Positions 47,801 to 55,449 of a stretch of DNA of 64,000 bases are shown here, piece after piece; the first letter of the stretch is position 1; every line of letters begins with the position of its first letter. Origin of the DNA: Vallitalea pronyensis (GTDB taxonomy: Bacteria > Bacillota > Clostridia > Lachnospirales > Vallitaleaceae); contig NZ_CP058649.1 in the NCBI RefSeq assembly GCF_018141445.1, positions 1,693,001-1,757,000 on the forward strand, written 5' to 3'. A model generated the notes under the pieces. It saw nothing but the letters and a program-made list of their open reading frames with translations, did no database searches and was not told the DNA's origin. Made by a program: the position numbers and the translations under genes.

Positions 47801-47915
47801 AGGATTAGGACTTTCTTCAAAAGTTATGGATATGGCTTTTGATTTGAAGAATCCAGATATTATATGGAGTACAACCAGCAGTGGAGGTTTTTATAAGGGT
47901 GTTATTGATAGATGA
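44871..47915 (+). CDS. Secreted BNR/Asp-box beta-propeller protein (GH74/sialidase-like) with an inserted carbohydrate-binding-like module
   Basis: 1014 residues with a signal peptide (cut after SHA, about residue 31). At least eleven S/T-x-D-x-G-x-x-W/F Asp-box motifs run through the protein (for example 'KSTDQGTTW', 'KSIDAGANF', 'MTEDGGDTW', 'KTTDRGYTW', 'LSEDGGKSW'), as in GH74 xyloglucanases, sortilin-like and sialidase-like propellers. Two seven-bladed propellers would fit the number and length. A segment at about 722-856, starting 'IKNASFESKFLDWTLTGNQ' and ending 'GRVFYDRFILR', is a beta-sandwich binding module of CBM4/CBM16-like type inserted inside one blade. Extracellular; likely binds or cuts the polymer. 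Catalytic residues are not assignable by eye. Confidence 0.8.
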   Translation: MKKSKIKYSKWFSRFLAVTMLITLVGMQSHAENIPPYFKELITTPKISDESVTWTQFAPGNAGYSEFVFTHPTDPDVVFNFPDMFNSYRSTDRGESFHLVNGDDDDGRNLNHITRVYDLDFSRQNENFGMAASRAGLWITYDKGASWEGHPMNDYTKEGSFGILNQWGSSCLGAIAVDPKDDNIWYLGSGVFWDVKGNHRNHVKKHGKNPKNPGKLWKSTDQGTTWTLLHSTGIHPKAEFGKIYIHPEDSSMIFIVTTYGLYKSIDAGANFTKIESIESGNGEDYDLVRDMSFYYDKTTQQYTIYIINQVRYEGDNNGSLIAKGGIYKSTDLGDSWTSITGDLAMDIEALQQSVLKTSASNYVKNWYYFSLRKYLNFSISDQQARTQYPKLPTNILQNFNRIVVDPTNPDRIFVAHNAKHDASFFVGDVWMTEDGGDTWIVATRTGKGWERDDDFWTKRNPDQPTNVNVGYHHVGDMHYPEIYTTQGARDLDISIDGDIYVMYRTFVKSNTQGKSWEQIDSYGTPAGNWVGRGGSNVPGRNIITDTRDPELVYFVSGENRLWKKTQDGDSIYPGAAAVKYLQGAAESPGTLAISPDNINELYTIPFRQLHRGEFMKSVDGGESWETISTPVPNLPYNGIYVESLIINPNDTDTMYFCAPDVIVNGPAGHPFKGDNKGIYKTTDRGYTWKRVNHGLPYGESVNDLEFDPKDSRILYAGVTSGRNLSIKNASFESKFLDWTLTGNQDDMNQAIIGKRDTQNAAIIIGKGVGFEQKITGLQPNTPYFLSACVKADAGETGQLMVKGLDGTVLGETACAHSEYLSEGVSFTTRADETTVTIGGYKTEGTGRVFYDRFILRTKGGLYKTTDSGANWNVVASFPEEVIQVNQINIDPHTNRIYVAGGERYEEASRGGIWVSDDDGETWGKIFHMPKVVNTIVSPLDPNRIMTFVAVSDVRPLNVNSGIYLSEDGGKSWIKINKGLGLSSKVMDMAFDLKNPDIIWSTTSSGGFYKGVIDR

Positions 47916-47984
47916 GATAAAGCTTTAGAAGTTCATTTTTAATAGAGCCTATTGATGATAGATGCCTTATGACGATCAAAAATA

Positions 47985-48027
47985 AGACGATTAATATTAC
48001 CAAACGGTAATATAATCGTCTTTTTTT
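47985..48027 (+). terminator. Rho-independent terminator of the propeller gene
   Basis: 16-bp stem with one bulged A (47985-48001 and 48006-48021), 4-nt loop, followed by TTTTTTT. Confidence 0.88.
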
Positions 48028-48151
48028 CTTATTCTTAATAGGAATGTTCTCAATGTAACAAATGAATAGAAGGGTTCACATTTGTGCAAGGTCCTAACGA
48101 CAAATCGTTCTGTAGATGAGGTGTAGCCATATTCTCCTTAAACAGCCTAAT

Positions 48152-49054
48152 TTATAAAGCATTTTCACCATAGAATCGCTTACGATAAGCACGAGGGGTG
48201 ATATCTGCCAGCTTTTTAAATATTTTAGAAAAATAGCTAACAGAATCAAATCCCACACTGGAGCTTATTTCAGTGATGGAATGATCCGTTGTTTCAAGAA
48301 GCTGTTTGGCATATTGAATACGTAGATGATGCATATAATGAATGGGTGTTTGTCCCGTAATGTTTTTGAATAATCGATAGAAATAATCTTCATTAAATCC
48401 GAACAAGTCAGCAATGACAGGTACGCTCATGTCCTCTGTAAAATGATTTTTGAAATAGGTCAGAATAGCAATTTCGCGTCTTAGGAGATCCTTTTTTTTG
48501 CCTCTTTTTCCTTTGTTGAATAAATCATGTTGATACAAGATGGAAAGAAACTGAAAAAAGTAGCCTTGTATCAATAATTCTCTTCCAATAAAATGACGGT
48601 CGCTGCAGTTCAATAATTGTTGAACAATGTCTTGACATGCATGAATCCATGTGGGAGTTGCATCCTTGTTTTGACGTGATGTAAGGATGTTAGGTAAGAG
48701 TAAGGTGCCTCTTTTGAGAGGGGCTATGTATTTTTTATAAACAAAACTATCCATGCCCTGTCCTAAAACATCATAAGAGAAAACCACCAGATGCACCCGA
48801 CTGTTTACATGATCACGGGTAATGCCATGATGAATTTGATTAGCATTAATCATGCAGATGTCACCCTTACACAAGGTATAAGGCTGTTTATCAATACGCA
48901 TATCAATCATACCTTCTTCCACATAGATTAACTCAATATCCGGGTGCCAATGGCAGTAGAATAGATCCCGGTCAGGTTTTGAATACATGCTGCGTGATTT
49001 AATGGGGAAGGAAGGATTAAGGGTGATATGCTGTTGTTTGGGACGGGGTATCAT
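48152..49054 (-). CDS. AraC family transcriptional regulator with cupin sensor domain
   Basis: 300 residues. N-terminal cupin-like barrel (about 20-110): 'FYCHWHPDIELIYVEEGMID' and 'LCKGDICMINANQIHHG' are the typical sugar-sensor motifs. The C-terminal double helix-turn-helix (about 200-300) has 'VPVIADLFGFNEDYFYRLFKNITG' in parts and 'ITEISSSVGFDSVSYFSKIFKK'. Divergent from the GH2-importer-GH127 operon, with 173 bp between the starts, so it most likely activates that operon when its sugar is present (inference). GGAGGTCTACC precedes the ATG. Confidence 0.9.
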   Translation of the reverse strand: MIPRPKQQHITLNPSFPIKSRSMYSKPDRDLFYCHWHPDIELIYVEEGMIDMRIDKQPYTLCKGDICMINANQIHHGITRDHVNSRVHLVVFSYDVLGQGMDSFVYKKYIAPLKRGTLLLPNILTSRQNKDATPTWIHACQDIVQQLLNCSDRHFIGRELLIQGYFFQFLSILYQHDLFNKGKRGKKKDLLRREIAILTYFKNHFTEDMSVPVIADLFGFNEDYFYRLFKNITGQTPIHYMHHLRIQYAKQLLETTDHSITEISSSVGFDSVSYFSKIFKKLADITPRAYRKRFYGENAL

Positions 49055-49139
49055 ATGGTAGACCTCCTTAAAGGTAACCTTTTACTGCATGACATATCAG
49101 ATATCATATATTTAACCAAAAAGGTCGGAATCCTTATAA

Positions 49140-49186
49140 TCAAACTCAATATCATTACAGTTTGAGCGCTATATGGATAGTATAAT
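49140..49186 (+). promoter_or_regulatory. Promoter region of GH2 operon with inverted repeat
   Basis: TATAAT at 49181-49186 has no good -35 box, which fits an activator-dependent promoter. Just upstream TCAAACT (49140-49146) and AGTTTGA (49159-49165) form a 7-bp inverted repeat, a possible AraC-type binding site. Confidence 0.45.
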
Positions 49187-49227
49187 ACAAATAACCAAAA
49201 ATAACAATACAAAGGAAAGGACGACTT

Positions 49228-51705
49228 ATGCGAGGTATAGATTTTAACAAGGATTGGAAATTTTATCTGGGTGAACCAGAAGGAGCACATTTGCTTGATA
49301 CGCCTGACAGCAAGTGGAGAGATATAAGACTGCCCCATGATTGGAGTGTAGGGTTTTCCTTTGATCAAGAGCGAGGCGAGGCCTGTACAGGTTTCCTTAC
49401 AGGTGGAATTGGTTGGTATCGAAAACGATTTGTCACAAAGAAAGAAATGGCAAATCAGAGGGTTATCCTAAACTTTGATGGTATGTACAATCGAGCCCAT
49501 ATTTATTGTAATGGAAAGCTGGTTACTTTTCATCCCTACGGCTATTCTCCGGTATTAGTGGATGTAACAGATTACTTAAATCCCGTGGGAAATGAAAATA
49601 TTCTGGCTGTTAACATTGATCATTCCAGATATGCAGATAGCCGCTGGTATACAGGTTCGGGTATCTATCGAAAAGTGACGCTACATATATTACCTCCTAT
49701 ACACATACCTGTATGGGGCATGTCTGCTTTTACAGAACGTTTAGACGGTGATAGGGCTTATATGAAAGGGCAAACGACCCTATGCAATACACGTGGTGTT
49801 GCAGAAAGCCTTTTACTAAAGATAGCTGTCACCGATGACACACAACATAGGATTGTTGAGCAGGAATACAACGTGCATCTCTTAAAAGATGAAACCAAGG
49901 AAATCCCTTTTGAATTCGAGATCGACAACCCAAACCTATGGGATGTATACCAAGGTAATACATATAACCTATCTGCAACATTAATGATAAACGGGCAGGT
50001 GGTGCAAGAGAAAAGTGAAAGATTTGGCGTGCGTATGATTCATTTTAGTCCTGATAAGGGCTTTTTCCTCAATGGAAAAAACACCTTGATTAAGGGGGTA
50101 TGCTTACACCATGATGCAGGATGTGTTGGAGCAGCTGTTCCAAAAGATGTATGGCGGCGGCGACTGAAAATGCTTCAGTCTTGTGGGTGCAATGCCATCC
50201 GTACAGCACATAATCCCATGTCAGAAGATTTCCTTGATTTATGTGATGACATGGGTTTTTTAGTTCAAGAAGAGTTTTTTGACGAGTGGGATAACCCAAA
50301 AGATAAGCGACGCAATAACCATGAACGGACAGTGGATTATATCACACGGGGGTATACAGAGTTTTTTAAAGCTTATGCAAAAAGTGATTTGCAAAACACC
50401 GTGAAAAGGGATATCAATCATCCGTGTATTATACAATGGAGCATTGGTAATGAGATTGAATGGACTTATCCAAAATACAATCACGCTACTGGTTTTTTCG
50501 GTGATGATGGCAACAGGTATCGTTTTTGGAAGACAGCACCTCATAAGAAAGAGGTCATTCGGGAAAAGGTTTCAAAGATTCCAGAAGAACAGGATGACGT
50601 TGGTAAGACAGCTGCAAAATTAGCCCAATGGACAAAAGACATGGATACCACCAGACCCGTCATTGCCAACTGTATTTTACCCAGCGTCAGTTATGAAAAC
50701 GGTTATATTGATGCTCTGGATATGGTGGGTTATAGTTATCGCCGTGTCATGTATGATGACTGCCACGAAAACTACCCCAGCAAGCCTATAATGGGAACAG
50801 AGAATAAAGGACAGTGGCATGAATGGAAAGCGGTATTGGATAAACCCTTTATCAGCGGGGTCTTTTTATGGACGGGTATTGATCATATGGGCGAGGCTTG
50901 GGTTGAAAAACCATGGCCTAGAAAAGGCTCCAACCTAGGCTTATTGGATTTAGCAGGATTTCCAAAGCCCCCTTACCACATGTTTAAAAGTCTATGGACA
51001 GATGCACCCCATATAAAAATGTTCACCGTACCCCTTGAGCAGTCATTGTATCAACTGGATGATAAAGGACATCTAGCCTATAAACCAGGTGAGAGCTGGG
51101 AGAGACGATCTTGGGCTTGGCAGGAGGTTAACGACTATTGGAAGTATCAAGAGGATGAACCTGTAATCGTGGAAATCTATTCAAACTGTCATGAAGTAGA
51201 GCTTTTCTTGAATGGTGAATCATTAGGCGTTAAATATTTGAAAGATGTTGAGGATCGGATCTTCAAGTGGCTGGTACCTTATGCACATGGAAAACTGGTA
51301 GCAAAAGGCAAAACAGGGCAAGAGGTCACCGAAACGTACTTAGAAACAACAGGTCCCATCAAAGCCATTCTCCTAGAGACCGATCGGCAAAATATAAGTT
51401 GTGGTGCGGATGATGTTGCGCATATTACCCTTCAATTAATGGATGAAAAAGGTAATTCTGTTCGTGACCTCCATACACAAGTAACGTTTACATGTACGGG
51501 ACCAGGCATCCTATTAGGGATCGATAATGGGCATCCAGATAATGTGTCTGATTTCCAAAGTGACACCATCGTAACCAGCGAAGGAAGATGTTTGTTAATT
51601 GTTCAAGGCAGTAATCCAGGAGAAATTAAGGTTCAGGCATTTGCTGAAACATTAGGTATAGCATCCAATACAGTAAGCATGATATGCCATAAAGAAACGG
51701 TATAA
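49228..51705 (+). CDS. GH2 family glycoside hydrolase (beta-galactosidase / beta-glucuronidase type), intracellular
   Basis: 825 residues with GH2 domain order: sugar-binding jelly roll (about 1-165, 'WRDIRLPHDWSV'), Ig-like domain (about 170-275), TIM barrel (about 280-590), and C-terminal beta domains that include 'EIYSNCHEVELFLNGESLG'. Acid/base Glu is in 'WSIGNEIEW' (about 409) and the likely nucleophile Glu in 'PIMGTENKGQWHEWK' (about 525). No signal peptide. GAAAGGACG precedes the ATG. First gene of the second importer operon. The sugar, galactose or uronic acid, cannot be fixed by eye; GH2 members in sulfated-galactan and ulvan/pectin loci show both. Confidence 0.9.
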   Translation: MRGIDFNKDWKFYLGEPEGAHLLDTPDSKWRDIRLPHDWSVGFSFDQERGEACTGFLTGGIGWYRKRFVTKKEMANQRVILNFDGMYNRAHIYCNGKLVTFHPYGYSPVLVDVTDYLNPVGNENILAVNIDHSRYADSRWYTGSGIYRKVTLHILPPIHIPVWGMSAFTERLDGDRAYMKGQTTLCNTRGVAESLLLKIAVTDDTQHRIVEQEYNVHLLKDETKEIPFEFEIDNPNLWDVYQGNTYNLSATLMINGQVVQEKSERFGVRMIHFSPDKGFFLNGKNTLIKGVCLHHDAGCVGAAVPKDVWRRRLKMLQSCGCNAIRTAHNPMSEDFLDLCDDMGFLVQEEFFDEWDNPKDKRRNNHERTVDYITRGYTEFFKAYAKSDLQNTVKRDINHPCIIQWSIGNEIEWTYPKYNHATGFFGDDGNRYRFWKTAPHKKEVIREKVSKIPEEQDDVGKTAAKLAQWTKDMDTTRPVIANCILPSVSYENGYIDALDMVGYSYRRVMYDDCHENYPSKPIMGTENKGQWHEWKAVLDKPFISGVFLWTGIDHMGEAWVEKPWPRKGSNLGLLDLAGFPKPPYHMFKSLWTDAPHIKMFTVPLEQSLYQLDDKGHLAYKPGESWERRSWAWQEVNDYWKYQEDEPVIVEIYSNCHEVELFLNGESLGVKYLKDVEDRIFKWLVPYAHGKLVAKGKTGQEVTETYLETTGPIKAILLETDRQNISCGADDVAHITLQLMDEKGNSVRDLHTQVTFTCTGPGILLGIDNGHPDNVSDFQSDTIVTSEGRCLLIVQGSNPGEIKVQAFAETLGIASNTVSMICHKETV

Positions 51706-51833
51706 AAGCTTAGAAATAAGGCATAAAAATCATAAACATGTACCCTCTAACACAATAGGATTTGCATATAAGCTTAGACCCATGATGAATAGTCAAGAGA
51801 CAAATATTGATAAAGACCAGAGAGGAATGAGAG

Positions 51834-52799
51834 ATGAAGATCATGAGAACAGATTTGCAACATGCTCATTTACGTCAAGAGGAACAAAGGTTAAGAAGTA
51901 AATTTGTAAGACATGTTAAACGCCAGTATCAATTGTATTTGATGATTTTACCAGCCATTGTATATTTCATTATCTTTCACTATGCACCCATGTATGGTAT
52001 TCAATTAGCTTTTAAGGATTTCAATCCGAAACTAGGTATTACAGGTAGTCCATGGGAAGGATTTCGACATTTTGAGAAGTTTTTTAACTCTTATCAGTTC
52101 TTTCGTTTATTAAGAAATACCATAGGGCTTAGTTTGTATCAGCTGTTAGCAGGTTTTCCTATTCCCATAATCATGGCACTGTTTTTGAACCAAGTGAAGC
52201 ATCAGCGGTTTAAGAAATTAGTGCAGACGGTGACGTACATTCCACATTTTATTTCCATTGTGGTGCTGGTGGGAATGATTCATGTTTTTTTATCCCCAAG
52301 TACCGGACTTATTAATAATGTGATTCGAGGCTTTGGTTATAAGCCTGTTTATTTTTTAGGTATGCCTCAGTACTTTAAAAGTATCTTTGTCTTTTCAGGG
52401 ATTTGGCAGAATGCAGGGTGGGGTACCATTATCTATTTAGCAGCTCTAGCTGGTGTCAACCCTGAGTTATATGAGGCAGCAAGAGTGGATGGTGCTTCCA
52501 AGTTAAAAATCATAAGACATGTGGATTTTCCCAGTATTATGCCTACCATTGTTATTCTCTTTATTATGAATGTTGGACGCATCATGAACGTCAGTTTTCA
52601 AAAAGCCCTGTTGCTGCAAAATGATTTGAACGCAGAGGCTTCTGAGATTATTCAGACCTATATGTACAAAACGGGGATTTTACAAATGGAATTCGAGTAT
52701 TCCACAGCAATTAGTCTCTTTAATACCATCATTAATGTCATACTGCTAATTCTTGCCAATCAAGTATCAAAAAAATTATCAGAAAATAGTTTGTGGTAG
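51834..52799 (+). CDS. ABC transporter permease, LplB/YteP type (second importer)
   Basis: 321 residues, six membrane helices. 'FHYAPMYGIQLAFKDFNPKLG' is the family mark and 'EAARVDGASKLKIIRHVDF' the EAA loop. Clearly homologous to the permease at 34484 across the whole length, for example the shared 'FHRLLRNT'/'FNRVVFNT' region and identical 'LAALAGV' block. It lies 128 bp after the GH2 gene; that gap contains a 9-bp direct repeat (AAGCTTAGA at 51706 and 51770). No ATPase is encoded with it. The ribosome site is GAGAGGAATGAG. Confidence 0.92.
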   Translation: MKIMRTDLQHAHLRQEEQRLRSKFVRHVKRQYQLYLMILPAIVYFIIFHYAPMYGIQLAFKDFNPKLGITGSPWEGFRHFEKFFNSYQFFRLLRNTIGLSLYQLLAGFPIPIIMALFLNQVKHQRFKKLVQTVTYIPHFISIVVLVGMIHVFLSPSTGLINNVIRGFGYKPVYFLGMPQYFKSIFVFSGIWQNAGWGTIIYLAALAGVNPELYEAARVDGASKLKIIRHVDFPSIMPTIVILFIMNVGRIMNVSFQKALLLQNDLNAEASEIIQTYMYKTGILQMEFEYSTAISLFNTIINVILLILANQVSKKLSENSLW

Positions 52800-52809
52800 G
52801 AGGAAGATA

Positions 52810-53694
52810 ATGAAAAGAAGGTTAATCGATGAAGATAAGATCTTTGATGCAGTAAAAATCATCACCTTAACATTAGCACTATTATTGGTGTTGTATCCGT
52901 TGTATTTCATTGTCATTGCTTCAATATCCGATGCAGCAGCGGTTAATACAGGGAAAGTCTGGTTGCTCCCTAAAGGGATTAATTTTGAAGGTTACCGCCG
53001 TATCATACAGGATGAAATGATTTGGGTGGGGTATCGAAATACAATGATCTATACAGTAGTTGGCACAGCTTTGAATCTCGTTTTAACCCTATTGTTAGCT
53101 TATCCCTTATCAAGAGATGATTTTAAAGCTGGAAAGTATGTGATGATTTTTCTTCTCATTACCATGTACTTTCATGGGGGATTAATTCCAAAATATTTAA
53201 TCATTAAACAATTAAATCTCATTGATCATTGGCTGGTTATGGTACTGGTCAATGCCATCAACGTGTTTAATGTTATTATTGCCAGAACATTTTTACGGAG
53301 CAATATTCCAAAATCATTATACGAAGCAGCCATTATTGATGGGTGTACACATGCCAAATTCCTAGTGCGGGTTGTGATACCGTTATCAAAGCCTATATTA
53401 GCCGTATTGCTTCTCTATTACGGCGTGGCCCATTGGAATGAATTTTTTACAGCATTAATGTACATCACTAAGGAGCGTTTATATCCTTTACAGCTGGTCC
53501 TTAGGACAATTCTTATAGAAAATCAGATGCAGGATGCCATGATGGATGATGTCAGTGCATTAAATCAAAAAGATGTTGGGGAGCTTATTAAATACGGCAT
53601 TATCATCGTATCCAGTTTACCTGTTCTCATTATTTATCCATTTTTACAAAAGTATTTTGTGCAAGGTGTGATGATTGGGTCCGTAAAAGGTTAG
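52810..53694 (+). CDS. ABC transporter permease, LplC/YtcP type (second importer)
   Basis: About 294 residues, six membrane helices. 'YPLYFIVIASISDAAAVNTGK' and EAA loop 'EAAIIDGCTHAKFLVRVVIP' are typical; ends 'QGVMIGSVKG'. Start at ATG 52810 directly after AGGAGG, 10 bp past the previous stop; an in-frame ATG at 52753 inside the preceding gene lacks a ribosome site. Partner of the permease at 51834. Confidence 0.92.
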   Translation: MKRRLIDEDKIFDAVKIITLTLALLLVLYPLYFIVIASISDAAAVNTGKVWLLPKGINFEGYRRIIQDEMIWVGYRNTMIYTVVGTALNLVLTLLLAYPLSRDDFKAGKYVMIFLLITMYFHGGLIPKYLIIKQLNLIDHWLVMVLVNAINVFNVIIARTFLRSNIPKSLYEAAIIDGCTHAKFLVRVVIPLSKPILAVLLLYYGVAHWNEFFTALMYITKERLYPLQLVLRTILIENQMQDAMMDDVSALNQKDVGELIKYGIIIVSSLPVLIIYPFLQKYFVQGVMIGSVKG

Positions 53695-53723
53695 GATGAC
53701 ATAACAAAAAAAGGAGAAGGATT

Positions 53724-55355
53724 ATGAAAAAAATAGTAACCATGGGTTTTGTGATTGTTATCGTTCTCATGACAGCTTTAGCTGGTTGTGGGAAGAAGGA
53801 TGTAAAGGAAACAACTTCAGATCAAACAAAGGAAAAAGAAGTGACAAGTGACATAAAAGATAAGGATGTTGACAAGGATCCATTAGCTAACATTAATGCA
53901 GCAGGACTACCCATTGTCAATGAGCCTGTTACCCTAAAAGTAGCAGCAAAGAAAAGAGAAACCGTCAAAAAACCATTTAAAGATCTGGCCGTATTACAAG
54001 AAATTGAAGCGGCAACCAATGTACATATTGAATGGGATGTAGCGCCCATTAATGGTTGGCAGGAAAAGAAAAATTTAATGCTTGCCAGTGGTGATTGGCC
54101 CGATGTGTTCTGGGGGAACTACATCATCGAAAACAATGAGGTCATTAAGTTTGCTGCAGATGGCATATTCATACCCCTAGAGGACTTAATCGACCAACAT
54201 GCTCCAAACATTAAAAAAATCTTAGATGAGACACCAGGGCTGCGTGATTACATAACGGCACCAGATGGGCACATATATGCCCTGCCCTCTATAAATGAAA
54301 CAGCAAGTTCAGCTGTAAGTGCACAGTTTATTAATCAAGCATGGTTAGATGAAGTGGGCATGGATATACCAACAACCACCGATGAACTTTATGACGTGCT
54401 AAAAGCGTTTAAAGGTATTTGCAGCAATGAACAAACACCATTCACCTTCCGATTTGACAACAATATTTTAGGTCTTAATGGGATGTTTGGGTCCTTTGGT
54501 TTAGTGGATAACAAGACCAAATTTACGGTTGTGGAAGATAAAGTATTATTTACACCAATGGAAGAAGCCTATAAGGAAGCCGTTCAATATTTTCATAAAT
54601 TATTTAGTGAAGGTTTAATGGATGTGGAGTCCTTTTCACAGAATATGCCTATATTTAAAGCCAAAGTATCCAATAAAAATGTAGGTGTTACCAACATGTG
54701 GTCCCTTAATTGGTTGTTTGGCGATCAGCATGAAGATGCCGGTTATGTATTTATGCCGCCTTTAAAGGGACCAAAAGGGCATCAAGGTTACATGTATAAG
54801 AATGCATCATTCTTATCAGGAAAAGGTTCCTTTTTAATAACAGAGACGTGTGAAAACCCTGTGGTAGCTATTAAATGGGCGGATTATATGGCACAGCAAG
54901 AGGTAAGCTTCAAACTTCTGGAAGGCTTAATCTATGAGAAGGATGATCAAGGCATCTATCAGCCAATACCCATTCCAGAAGGAATAAGTAATGATGAATT
55001 TAGGCATGCAGAAACACCTGGAGCCAACAGTTTTCACATGTTAACCAATGCCTTTTATGAGAATGTCAATGTTTCCAAAGGTATTCTAGAAAAAAGGGGC
55101 TATGATAAAATCTACGAACAATACAAGACCAATACATTTTTACCACCCTTCTACTTAAGCCCAGAAGATTCATCCAGAATTGCAGAGTTAAAAGGTGATA
55201 TCTTGTCCTTTGTTAATGAAAAAACGTCTCATTGGATGCTTGAAGGGGGTATTGAAAAAGAATGGGACAGCTATATCAAGCAACTCAAAAAAATGAAGAT
55301 AGAAGAGATGCTTAACATCTATCAAAACCGTTATAACGATTTTATCAGTGAATAG
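53724..55355 (+). CDS. Extracellular solute-binding lipoprotein, LplA/YtcQ type (second importer)
   Basis: 543 residues with lipobox LAGC (Cys22) after a clear signal. A charged linker (KD/EK-rich, about 23-55) tethers the binding domain. 'LQEIEAATNVHIEWDVAP' and 'KNLMLASGDWPDVFWG' are the usual first-lobe motifs, and 'WADYMAQQEVSFKLLEGL' the second-lobe helix near the C-terminus. GGAGAAGG precedes the ATG, 29 bp after the permease. It should capture oligosaccharides at the membrane for the second importer. Compared with the lipoprotein at 36442 it lacks the EF-like calcium loop, so ligands probably differ (inference). Confidence 0.9.
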   Translation: MKKIVTMGFVIVIVLMTALAGCGKKDVKETTSDQTKEKEVTSDIKDKDVDKDPLANINAAGLPIVNEPVTLKVAAKKRETVKKPFKDLAVLQEIEAATNVHIEWDVAPINGWQEKKNLMLASGDWPDVFWGNYIIENNEVIKFAADGIFIPLEDLIDQHAPNIKKILDETPGLRDYITAPDGHIYALPSINETASSAVSAQFINQAWLDEVGMDIPTTTDELYDVLKAFKGICSNEQTPFTFRFDNNILGLNGMFGSFGLVDNKTKFTVVEDKVLFTPMEEAYKEAVQYFHKLFSEGLMDVESFSQNMPIFKAKVSNKNVGVTNMWSLNWLFGDQHEDAGYVFMPPLKGPKGHQGYMYKNASFLSGKGSFLITETCENPVVAIKWADYMAQQEVSFKLLEGLIYEKDDQGIYQPIPIPEGISNDEFRHAETPGANSFHMLTNAFYENVNVSKGILEKRGYDKIYEQYKTNTFLPPFYLSPEDSSRIAELKGDILSFVNEKTSHWMLEGGIEKEWDSYIKQLKKMKIEEMLNIYQNRYNDFISE

Positions 55356-55449
55356 ACTGTTTAAGTGGTAGAGCAATGTTATACCTATCGACGTAAAATA
55401 CTGCTTGCATGATATGGTACGGACAGCTAGATGAAAGGATGAATAAACC

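Noticed and set aside
51706..51778. Direct repeat AAGCTTAGA before the second importer
   Set aside because: Two copies of 9 bp, 64 bp apart, in AT-rich DNA can easily be chance, with no further structure around them.
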